From NCBI GenBank assembly GCA_964600685.1, contig CAZRKU010000014.1, forward strand, positions 1 through 43,119: 43,119 nt of DNA. Reading direction: 5' to 3'. Of this stretch, positions 7,019-14,368 are shown piece after piece. The translations under genes were made by a program, and so were the position numbers. The stretch is from TMP-24 sp964600685. GTDB taxonomy: Bacteria > Pseudomonadota > Alphaproteobacteria > Rhodobacterales > Rhodobacteraceae. The notes below the pieces were generated by a model. The model ran no database searches, was not told where the DNA came from, and saw nothing but the letters and a program-made list of their open reading frames with translations. Numbering within the stretch: position 1 is the stretch's first letter; each line of letters starts with the position of its first letter.

Positions 7019-9061
7019 ATGACCCAGTCGAACGATCCGCTTCTGCAACCCTACCGGCTGAAGCACCTGACGCTGAAGAACCGGATCATGACGACGAGCC
7101 ATGAACCCGCCTATCCCGAAGACGGGATGCCCAAGGACCGCTATCGGCTTTATCATCTGGAACGCGCCAAGGCCGGCGTTGCCCTGACGATGACGGCGGG
7201 GTCGGCCGCCGTGTCGAAAGACAGCCCCCCGGTCTTCAACAATATCCTCGCCTACAAGGACGAGGTCGTGGGCTGGATGAAGCGGCTGACCGATGACTGC
7301 CACGAGCAGGGCTGCGCGGTCATGATCCAGTTGACGCATCTTGGCCGTCGCACCCGCTGGGACAAGGGCGACTGGCTGCCGGTCGTCGCCGCCGGACCGG
7401 ACCGCGAACCCTCCCACCGCGCCTTCCCGAAGGTGATCGAGGATTGGGACATCGAACGCATCATCCGGGACTATGCCGATGCGGCCGAGCGGATGAAGGA
7501 AGCGGGCCTCGATGGGGTGGAGTTCGAATGTTACGGGCATCTGATGGATCAGTTCATGTCGCCCCTGACCAACGCCCTGCCCGCGCCCTATGGCGGCAGT
7601 CTGGAGAACCGGGCCCGGTTCGCGATGGAGGTTCTCGCGGCCTGCCGCAAACGGGTCGGCGACCGGTTCCTGCTTGGGGTGCGTTATACGGCGGACGAAG
7701 CGCATCTGGGCGGCATCAGCGCGGATGAGGGTATCGCGATTGCGAAGCTCTTCAAGGCATCGAACCTTGTGGATTTCGTCAACATCATCCGTGGCCGCAT
7801 CCATACCGACGCGGCGATGACCGACGTGATTCCGATCCACGGCATGAAATCGGCCCCGCACCTCGATTTCGCGGGGCGCATCCGGGCCGAAGTCGGCCTG
7901 CCCACCTTCCATGCTGCGCGCATCCCCGATGTGGCGACGGCCCGCCATGCGGTCGCTTCCGGCAAGCTCGACATGGTGGGCATGACGCGGGCGCATATGG
8001 CCGATCCCCATATCGTGCGCAAGATCGAGGAAGGGCGTGAGGAGGACATCCGCCCCTGCGTCGGCGCGACTTATTGCCTTGACCGGATCTATCAGGGCGG
8101 CATGGCGCTTTGCATCCACAACCCCGCGACCGGCCGGGAAGCGGAAATGCCCCATACAATTGCCCGTGCGCCGGTGAGCAAACGCGTGGTCGTGGTCGGT
8201 GCCGGACCAGCCGGGCTGGAGGCGGCCCGCGTCGCGGCCGAACGCGGCCATCGGGTGACGGTGTTCGAGGCCGCCGACAGACCGGGCGGGCAGGTTCTGC
8301 TGACCGCCCAGTCGCCCCGGCGGCGCGAGCTGATCGGGATCATCGACTGGCGCATGGCGCAATGCGCCGCCCGCGAGGTGGAGTTCCGGTTCAACGCATG
8401 GGCCGAGGCCGCCGATGTGCTGGCCGAAAAGCCCGACATGGTGATCGTCGCGACGGGCGGCCTGCCCACGCCCGATGTGATCGAGGGTGGCAATGACCTG
8501 ACCGTCAGCGCCTGGGATATCCTGTCGGGCGATGTGAAACCGGGATCGAACGTCCTTCTTTACGACGATGCGGGCGATCATGCCGCGATGCAGGCGGCCC
8601 AACTGATCGCGGAATCCGGGGCTGCGGTCGAAGTCATGACCCCCGACCGGACCTTCGCGCCCGAAGTGATGGCGATGAACCTGGTGCCCTACATGCGTGC
8701 CATGCAGGACAAGAAAGTGACGTTCACCGTCACCTACCGGCTGACCTCGGTCGAACGGGTTGGCAACCGGCTGAAGGCGACGGTCGGGTCGGATTACATG
8801 CCGCTCGCCAAGGAGGCGCTTTACGATCAGGTCGTGGTCAACCACGGCACCCAACCGCTCGCCGATCTCTATTTCGACCTGAAGCCGCAGTCGCGCAATC
8901 TGGGCGCCGTGGACTATGACGCTTTGACCGGTTCGGGCGATCTGTTTCCGTCGCGCAACCCGGCCGGGTCGTTCATCCTGTACCGGATCGGCGATGCCGT
9001 CGCGTCGCGCAACATTCATGCGGCGGTCTACGACGCGCTCAGGTTCGGCATCCGCTGGTAG
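7019..9061 (+). CDS. Old-yellow-enzyme-type flavin/Fe-S N-demethylase-like oxidoreductase (StcD/DgcA family)
   Basis: The 680-residue product has an N-terminal FMN TIM barrel (about 1-340), with ECYGHLMDQFMSPLTN followed by YGGSLENRARF, and a C-terminal FAD/NAD(P) Rossmann part beginning RVVVVGAGPAGLEAARVAAE. This is the architecture of trimethylamine dehydrogenase, dienoyl-CoA reductase and the proline-betaine or dimethylglycine demethylases. The linker reads RPCVGATYCLDRIY, then ALCIHNPATGRE. It has three cysteines where the classic Fe-S motif C-x2-C-x3-C-x11-C has four, and the first spacing is one residue shorter. I recall this variant from StcD/DgcA-type proteins, which fits the dimethylglycine dehydrogenase nearby. 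GAGGAG lies just upstream of the ATG. It is the only copy in the window. Confidence 0.9.
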   Translation: MTQSNDPLLQPYRLKHLTLKNRIMTTSHEPAYPEDGMPKDRYRLYHLERAKAGVALTMTAGSAAVSKDSPPVFNNILAYKDEVVGWMKRLTDDCHEQGCAVMIQLTHLGRRTRWDKGDWLPVVAAGPDREPSHRAFPKVIEDWDIERIIRDYADAAERMKEAGLDGVEFECYGHLMDQFMSPLTNALPAPYGGSLENRARFAMEVLAACRKRVGDRFLLGVRYTADEAHLGGISADEGIAIAKLFKASNLVDFVNIIRGRIHTDAAMTDVIPIHGMKSAPHLDFAGRIRAEVGLPTFHAARIPDVATARHAVASGKLDMVGMTRAHMADPHIVRKIEEGREEDIRPCVGATYCLDRIYQGGMALCIHNPATGREAEMPHTIARAPVSKRVVVVGAGPAGLEAARVAAERGHRVTVFEAADRPGGQVLLTAQSPRRRELIGIIDWRMAQCAAREVEFRFNAWAEAADVLAEKPDMVIVATGGLPTPDVIEGGNDLTVSAWDILSGDVKPGSNVLLYDDAGDHAAMQAAQLIAESGAAVEVMTPDRTFAPEVMAMNLVPYMRAMQDKKVTFTVTYRLTSVERVGNRLKATVGSDYMPLAKEALYDQVVVNHGTQPLADLYFDLKPQSRNLGAVDYDALTGSGDLFPSRNPAGSFILYRIGDAVASRNIHAAVYDALRFGIRW

Positions 9062-9075
9062 GCACGCATCGAATG

Positions 9076-9091
9076 CCGAGCGGCCGCTCGG
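9076..9091. repeat. Perfect 16 bp palindrome after the demethylase gene
   Basis: CCGAGCGGCCGCTCGG is fully self-complementary and lies 14 bp after the stop codon at 9061. It could act as a 3' hairpin, but has no loop or T-run. Confidence 0.45.
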
Positions 9092-9176
9092 CCGCGATCA
9101 ATCCGGCCACAGGGCGTTGAGCCGGTTGGTGTCGATCGCGCGCACGACAAGGCCTTCGGGCTTGACCGTCGCGACG

Positions 9177-9189
9177 GGCTCTGTTGCAA
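9177..9189. mobile_element. Possible IS6-family terminal scar
   Basis: GGCTCTGTTGCAA matches 13 of the 14 terminal bases remembered for IS6-family elements such as IS6100 (GGCTCTGTTGCAAA). It sits where two unrelated gene tails meet. No transposase or second end is present, so it is at most a scar; chance remains possible. Confidence 0.25.
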
Positions 9190-9380
9190 CCGAGCCGAAG
9201 GCCCGCGCACGTCTGGCCGAATGGGCCACCGTCCTGCGCGAACTGGAGCTTTACTGATTGGCTGCGGTGGTGCTTCTGTAAGAAAAATTTCTTTCAGGGG
9301 CTTTTCAGAAGTTTAATTTCAGACCAATCATTCGGGGTCTGCCGCCATTCGACTGCGCGACGGGCACTGGGGGGACGGGG

Positions 9381-10268
9381 ATGCGGGAGACCACGGGCGA
9401 TATCTTGGAGCGCGCGGCGCGGCTTGGCTGCTGGACCGCGCCGGGCACACCTGAACTTCTGGGCGGCGGCAAGACCAACCACAATGTGCTGATCACCGAC
9501 GCGGGGCGCAAGTATGTCGTGCGGTTCGGGCAGGATATTCCCGAACATGGCATCCTGCGCTGGAACGAACTGGCGGTCAGCCGGGCCGCTCATGCCGCGG
9601 GACTGGGTCCGGCGGTGGTTCATGCCGAACCGGGGGTTCTGGTCATGGACTATGTCGAGGCCGAACCGATCGGCCCCGACGACATGGCCCGCCCCGGCGC
9701 GGTCGAGACGCTGGCGCAGCTTCTCCGCCGCGTCCATCTGGACGTGCCGCGGCATCTGAGCGGGCCGGTTCTTTGTTTCTGGGTCTTCCACATCGTCCGC
9801 GACTATGTGCGGTTCCTGACCGTGCACGGATCGCCACACCTGCCGCTTCTGCCAACCTTTCTGGCTGACGCGGAAAGGTTGGAAGGGATGATCGGCCCGA
9901 CACCGGTGGTGCTCGGTCACAATGATCTTCTGCCCGGCAACATCCTGATCGGCGCGGGGCGGCTCTGGCTGATCGACTGGGAATATGCCGGTTTCGGCAG
10001 CCCGCTGTTCGATCTGGGCGGGCTCGCCAGCAACAACGGCTTCAACCCCGAACAGGAACGTGCGCTGCTGGCGGCCTATGATGGCGTCGCGCCGGATGCG
10101 GCCCGCTGGCGGCAGTATGCGGCGATGAAATGCGCCTCGCTTCTGCGCGAGACGCTGTGGAGCATGGTATCGGAACTGACTTCGGCCATCGACTTTGACT
10201 ATGCGGAATATACCGCCAGCAATCTGGCCGCCTATCGCGCGGCCCGGACAGAGCTTCAATCCCTGTGA
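9381..10268 (+). CDS. Choline/ethanolamine kinase-like phosphotransferase
   Basis: The 295-residue protein has the APH/choline kinase fold. It shows a nucleotide-binding start LLGGGKTNHNVLITDAG, the catalytic motif VLGHNDLLPGNIL (Brenner motif with catalytic Asp and Asn) and the metal-binding motif LWLIDWEYAGFGSPLFDLG. Choline kinase-like proteins of this size normally phosphorylate choline, ethanolamine or a related amino alcohol. It is separated by only 7 bp from the dimethylglycine dehydrogenase gene, so the two are co-transcribed. A link to choline and methylated glycine breakdown is inferred from that pairing; an unrelated small-molecule substrate is equally allowed by sequence. Confidence 0.88.
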   Translation: MRETTGDILERAARLGCWTAPGTPELLGGGKTNHNVLITDAGRKYVVRFGQDIPEHGILRWNELAVSRAAHAAGLGPAVVHAEPGVLVMDYVEAEPIGPDDMARPGAVETLAQLLRRVHLDVPRHLSGPVLCFWVFHIVRDYVRFLTVHGSPHLPLLPTFLADAERLEGMIGPTPVVLGHNDLLPGNILIGAGRLWLIDWEYAGFGSPLFDLGGLASNNGFNPEQERALLAAYDGVAPDAARWRQYAAMKCASLLRETLWSMVSELTSAIDFDYAEYTASNLAAYRAARTELQSL

Positions 10269-10275
10269 GGACCGA

Positions 10276-12714
10276 ATGAAAGACCTCCCCTCCTCTTCCA
10301 AAGTCGTGATCATCGGCGGCGGCATCGTCGGCTGTTCGACCGCCTACCATCTGGCCCGCATGGGGGTGGAGGTGACGCTGCTGGAACGCAAGAAGCTGAC
10401 ATCGGGCACCACCTTCCACGCCGCGGGCCTGGTCGGACAGTTGCGCACCAGCGCGAATGTGACCCAGTTGCTGGGTTATTCGGTCGATCTCTACAAACGG
10501 CTGGAGGCGGAGACGGGGCAGGCGACGGGCTGGAAGATGAACGGCGGGATGCGGCTCGCCTGCAATCGGGAACGCTGGACCGAGGTGAAGCGCCAGGCGA
10601 CGACCGCCCATTCCTTCGGCCTCGACATGCAGCTTCTGACCCCGAAGGAGGCGCAGGATCTGTGGCCGCTGATGGATATAGGCGATGTGGTCGGCGCGGC
10701 GTTCCTGCCGACCGACGGGCAGGCGAACCCTTCCGACATCACGCTCAGCCTCGCCAAGGGTGCGCGGATGGCCGGGGCGCAAATCTTCGAGGACACGAAG
10801 GTTCTCTCGATCGACATTCAGGACGGCGTGATCAAGGGCGTGATCACCGCCGCGGGCCGGATCGACTGCGAGAGGGTGGTGGTCTGCGCGGGCATGTGGA
10901 CGCGGCCCTTCTGCGCGGCGCACGGGGTGAACGTGCCGCTGGTGCCGGTCGAGCATCAGTATCTGGTGACCGAACGGATCGAGGGCGTGATCCCGACCCT
11001 GCCCACGCTGCGCGACCCCGACCGCCTGACCTACTGGAAGGAGGAGGTCGGAGGGCTGGTGATGGGGGGCTATGAGCCGAACCCGAAACTCTGGCGCGAC
11101 GGATCATTGCCGGAAGGCTTCCACTATACGCTTCTGGACAATGACTTCGACCATTTCACGCCGATCATGGAACTGGCGCTTGGCCGGGTGCCGGCGCTGG
11201 AAAAGGCCGGGGTCAAGCAGATGATCAATGGCCCCGAAAGTTTCACGCCGGACGGGATGTTCATTCTGGGCGAAGCCCCCGAACAGCCGAACCTGTTCGT
11301 GGGCGCGGGCTTCAACGCCTTCGGCATCGCCTCGGGCGGCGGGGCGGGCATGTGCCTTGCGGAATGGGTCGCGAAGGGCGAAGCGCCCTTCGACCTCTGG
11401 CCCGCCGATATCCGCCGGTTCGGGCGGCCGCATTTCGACACGGACTGGATCCGCAAACGGACCTATGAAGCCTACGGCAAGCATTACTCAATGGCCTGGC
11501 CGTCCGAGGAACATCACTCCGGCCGCCCCTGCCGCCGCTCGCCGCTCTACGAGACGCTGAAGGCCGATGGGGCTGTTTTCGGCGAAAAGCTGGGTTGGGA
11601 ACGCCCGAACTGGTTCGCCGCGCCCGGTGAAGTGGCGCAGGATGTCTACACCTATGAACGGCCGAACTGGCATGCCGCCGTCGGGCGCGAACATCGCGCC
11701 TGCCGCGAGGCCGCAGTGCTGATCGACCAGACCTCCTTCGCCAAATTCGCGCTGAAGGGGCCGGATGCGGAGGCCGCGCTGTCCTGGATCGCGGCGAATG
11801 ATGTGGCCAGGCCGGCGGGCAGCCTGATCTATACCCAGATGCTGAACGACCGGGGCGGGATCGAGGCGGATGTGACGGCCGTGCGTCGGGCGCGGGACGA
11901 ATATTACATCGTCACCGGCACCGGCTTTGCCACGCATGATTTCAACTGGATTGCCCGGAACATCCCGACGGGGATGAATGCGCAGCTTTTCGACATGACC
12001 TCGGCCCATGCGGTTCTGTCGCTGATGGGGCCGAGGTCCCGCGCGATCCTTGCCGCCGTCACAAGGGCGGACCTGTCGAATGCGGCCTTCCCGTTCGGCA
12101 CGGCGCAGACGATCGGCATTGCCGGCTGTCCGGTGCTGGCGCTGCGCGTCACCTATGTCGGCGAACTGGGGTGGGAACTGCATTTCCCGGTGGAATGTGC
12201 CGCCGCCGTCTATACGGCACTGCATGAGGCCGGTGCGGCGCACGGGCTGCGCAACGCAGGCTACCGCGCGATCGAAACCCTGCGGCTGGAGAAGGGTTAT
12301 CGCGCCTGGGCGTCCGATATCGGCCCCGATCATACGCCGGACGAAGCAGGTCTTGGCTGGGCGGTGAAGATGAAGAAGGAGGTTCCCTTCAAGGGACGGG
12401 AAGCGGTTGCGGCGCAACGGAAAGGCGGCGTCCGAAAGATGTTGGCAACCTTTACCACACCCCCCGACGCGATCCTTTACGGCCGCGAAACGATCTATCG
12501 CGACGGAAGGCGCGTCGGCTGGCTGTCCTCGGGCGGGTTCGGGCATACGATCGGCAAGTCGATCGGCATGGGCTATGTCCGCAATCCCGACGGGGCGACG
12601 GCCGATCATGTCCTTTCCGGCCACTACGAACTGGAGGTCGCGACGGCGCGGGTGGCCTGCGACGTGACGTTGGCACCGCTCTGGGATCCGCAGATGGAGC
12701 GCATCAAGGCGTAG
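10276..12714 (+). CDS. Dimethylglycine/sarcosine dehydrogenase-type FAD oxidoreductase with GcvT domain
   Basis: This 812-residue fusion protein has an N-terminal DAO domain with the dinucleotide motif VVIIGGGIVGCSTAYHLAR and the segment SGTTFHAAGLVGQLR, whose histidine matches the residue that holds FAD covalently in dimethylglycine dehydrogenase. From about residue 430 onward it is an aminomethyltransferase-like GcvT domain, with RPNWHAAVGREHRACREAA, YVGELGWELHFP and GYRAIETLRLEKGYRAW. Such enzymes oxidatively remove N-methyl groups from dimethylglycine or sarcosine and pass the one-carbon unit to tetrahydrofolate. The start at 10276 follows the kinase stop by 7 bp with GAGGA just before it. 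Length is normal for the family. The exact amine (dimethylglycine, sarcosine or another) is not decided by sequence. Confidence 0.92.
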   Translation: MKDLPSSSKVVIIGGGIVGCSTAYHLARMGVEVTLLERKKLTSGTTFHAAGLVGQLRTSANVTQLLGYSVDLYKRLEAETGQATGWKMNGGMRLACNRERWTEVKRQATTAHSFGLDMQLLTPKEAQDLWPLMDIGDVVGAAFLPTDGQANPSDITLSLAKGARMAGAQIFEDTKVLSIDIQDGVIKGVITAAGRIDCERVVVCAGMWTRPFCAAHGVNVPLVPVEHQYLVTERIEGVIPTLPTLRDPDRLTYWKEEVGGLVMGGYEPNPKLWRDGSLPEGFHYTLLDNDFDHFTPIMELALGRVPALEKAGVKQMINGPESFTPDGMFILGEAPEQPNLFVGAGFNAFGIASGGGAGMCLAEWVAKGEAPFDLWPADIRRFGRPHFDTDWIRKRTYEAYGKHYSMAWPSEEHHSGRPCRRSPLYETLKADGAVFGEKLGWERPNWFAAPGEVAQDVYTYERPNWHAAVGREHRACREAAVLIDQTSFAKFALKGPDAEAALSWIAANDVARPAGSLIYTQMLNDRGGIEADVTAVRRARDEYYIVTGTGFATHDFNWIARNIPTGMNAQLFDMTSAHAVLSLMGPRSRAILAAVTRADLSNAAFPFGTAQTIGIAGCPVLALRVTYVGELGWELHFPVECAAAVYTALHEAGAAHGLRNAGYRAIETLRLEKGYRAWASDIGPDHTPDEAGLGWAVKMKKEVPFKGREAVAAQRKGGVRKMLATFTTPPDAILYGRETIYRDGRRVGWLSSGGFGHTIGKSIGMGYVRNPDGATADHVLSGHYELEVATARVACDVTLAPLWDPQMERIKA

Positions 12715-12744
12715 ATCCGGTCCGCCCGACCGCGGGCGCGGATC
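12714..12744. terminator. Bidirectional hairpin between convergent genes
   Basis: GATCCG at 12714-12719 pairs with CGGATC at 12739-12744, and inside it CGCCCG at 12723-12728 pairs with CGGGCG at 12733-12738 around an ACCG loop. It fills almost the whole 35 bp between the dehydrogenase and pheA, which converge here. Confidence 0.6.
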
Positions 12745-12749
12745 CCTGG

Positions 12750-13583
12750 TCAGTGGCGCATGGGATCGGCCGGATAGACCCCCAGAAGCGTCATGGACGA
12801 GGTGAAATAACGCAACTCTTCCAGCGCCCGCTGGACATTGGCGTCGTCGGGATGACCCTCGATGTCGGAATAGAACTGGGTGGCCGAAAAGATCCCGTCC
12901 ACCATGTAGCTTTCCAGCTTCGTCATGTTGACGCCATTGGTCGCAAACCCGCCCATCGCCTTGTAAAGCGCGGCCGGGATGTTGCGGACGCGGAACACGA
13001 AACTGGTCATCATGCCATGCTGGCCGCGCCGCTTCAGATCGGGCTCGCGCGACATGACGAGAAAGCGGGTCGTGTTGTTCGACTTGTCCTCGATATGGCG
13101 GGCCAGCACGTCCAGCCCATAGATCTCGCCCGCAAGTTCCGAGGCGAGCGCTGCAAGCTTCGGATCGCCCATCTGCGCCACATGGCGGGCCGACCCCGCC
13201 GTGTCCGCCCCGGTGACCGGCTTCAGCCCGTTCTGGCGCAGGAAGCCCCGGCATTGGCCCAGAAGCACGGTGTGGCTCATCGCGCCTTCGATTTCGTCCA
13301 TTCTGGTTCCGGGAACGGCAAGCAGGTTGATATGAACCCGCACGAAAGCCTCGTCGACGATATGCAGGCCGCTGTCGGGCAGAAGATGGTGAATGTCGGC
13401 CACCCGGCCATAGGTGGAGTTTTCGACCGGCAGCATGGCCAGATCGACATCGCCGCGCCGACACATCTCGATCACGTCCTCGAAGGTCGCGCAGGGCACT
13501 GCCTCGAAGCCGGGCCGCGACTGGCGGCAGGCCTGATGAGAATAGGCCCCGGGTTCCCCCTGAAAGGCGATGCGACCGGACAT
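12750..13583 (-). CDS. pheA: Prephenate dehydratase
   Basis: PheA converts prephenate to phenylpyruvate in phenylalanine synthesis. The 277-residue product has the catalytic dehydratase domain, with RIAFQGEPGAYSHQA, LPVENSTYGRVADIHHLL and the threonine motif DKSNNTTRFLVMS. A C-terminal ACT domain begins near SFVFRVRNIPAALYKAM and includes KLESYM, the family's phenylalanine-binding region, so feedback inhibition by phenylalanine is expected. The start MSGRIAFQGEPG at 13583 has GGAG upstream; an upstream extension in frame lacks homology. It is divergent from cycM, an adjacency I recall in many Rhodobacterales. Confidence 0.95.
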   Translation of the reverse strand: MSGRIAFQGEPGAYSHQACRQSRPGFEAVPCATFEDVIEMCRRGDVDLAMLPVENSTYGRVADIHHLLPDSGLHIVDEAFVRVHINLLAVPGTRMDEIEGAMSHTVLLGQCRGFLRQNGLKPVTGADTAGSARHVAQMGDPKLAALASELAGEIYGLDVLARHIEDKSNNTTRFLVMSREPDLKRRGQHGMMTSFVFRVRNIPAALYKAMGGFATNGVNMTKLESYMVDGIFSATQFYSDIEGHPDDANVQRALEELRYFTSSMTLLGVYPADPMRH

Positions 13584-13705
13584 TTCACTTCTCCGCTGGG
13601 CAACCGGCCCGAAAAAGGGCAATACGTGGCGCTAACTATACCTTGATCCCTGCCGGGGGAAGCGGATAGATACGCCGAAAACCTATGCCATAACCGGGGC
13701 GCGAC

Positions 13706-14227
13706 ATGTTCGACACGATGACAGTAACGAAGGCTGGCGGCGCGCTGTGCGGTGCCTTCCTGATCTTCCTTCTGGGCAAATGGGCGGCAGATGTGCTTTA
13801 CGACACCGAACCCGCCGCGCTTGGCGGAGAAGAGGTCGCGCAGGCCTATTCGATCGACACCGGTGCCGCCGAGGGCGGCGCGACCGTCGAGGAAGGCCCG
13901 GATTTCGCAACGATCTTTGCGGCAGCCGACCCGGCCGCCGGCGAAAAGGTGTTCGGCAAATGCAAGGCCTGCCACAAGCTGAACGGCACCAACAGCACTG
14001 GTCCGTATCTGGACGGCGTTGTGGGCCGCGCCATCGCTTCGGCCGGGGGCTTCGGCTATTCCGACGCGCTCATGGGTCTTGGCGGCAACTGGGAACCTGA
14101 GCGCCTGAACGAGTTTCTGACCAGCCCGAAAGCCTATGCCGCAGGAACGAAAATGTCCTTCGCCGGCCTGCCCAAGGCGGAAGACCGCGCCAACCTGATC
14201 GCCTATCTTCAGTCGCTGGGCGGCTGA
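13706..14227 (+). CDS. cycM: Membrane-anchored cytochrome c552 (CycM/cytochrome cy type)
   Basis: This 173-residue c-type cytochrome is tethered by an N-terminal helix (about residues 10-25, AGGALCGAFLIFLLGKWAAD) that stays uncleaved. A flexible acidic linker follows, then a class I heme domain. The heme motif is CKACH at residues 86-90, and Met150 in GTKMSF is the likely sixth ligand. In Paracoccus and Rhodobacter this protein carries electrons from the bc1 complex to terminal oxidases in the membrane. Here it could serve the cbb3 oxidase whose ccoN begins at the left edge. A strong hairpin terminator follows 15 bp after the stop. Confidence 0.93.
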   Translation: MFDTMTVTKAGGALCGAFLIFLLGKWAADVLYDTEPAALGGEEVAQAYSIDTGAAEGGATVEEGPDFATIFAAADPAAGEKVFGKCKACHKLNGTNSTGPYLDGVVGRAIASAGGFGYSDALMGLGGNWEPERLNEFLTSPKAYAAGTKMSFAGLPKAEDRANLIAYLQSLGG

Positions 14228-14242
14228 AACAGACACCGGACT

Positions 14243-14279
14243 GAACGAAAAGGCCGCCCGCAGGGTGGCCTTTTCGTTC
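14243..14279 (+). terminator. Rho-independent terminator after cycM
   Basis: GAACGAAAAGGCC (14243-14255) is exactly complementary to GGCCTTTTCGTTC (14267-14279) with an 11 nt loop. The A-run and T-run within the stem make it work on either strand. Confidence 0.9.
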
Positions 14280-14368
14280 GCTCACGTATTCGCAACTTGT
14301 CTCGGAACGGCACGGCAGACTAGCTTTACCCGGACCGGCACGACATGCCGCGCAAGGGAGACGGATTC

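Larger units (their letters stand above)
9062..9380. other. 319 bp gap with gene-tail fragments and an AT-rich promoter patch
   Basis: After the palindrome, the minus strand reads TVKPEGLVVRAIDTNRLNAL-WPD to a stop at 9098-9100, and the plus strand from about 9190 reads ATEPKARARLAEWATVLREL-ELY to a stop ending at 9257. Both look like real C-termini, yet their upstream sequences collide at about 9177-9190. The segment 9278-9330 is much more AT-rich than its surroundings and holds the inverted repeat AAGAAA-AA-TTTCTT (9280-9293). It is the likely promoter and operator area for the kinase and dehydrogenase genes that follow. Confidence 0.4.

Noticed and set aside
6917..9019. Very long minus-strand open frame antisense to the demethylase gene and continuous with the GlcD-like gene
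   Set aside because: Its protein is rich in His and Arg with no recognisable domain, typical of the antisense of a GC-rich gene. The recognisable flavoprotein starts at 6916 after a good ribosome binding site.
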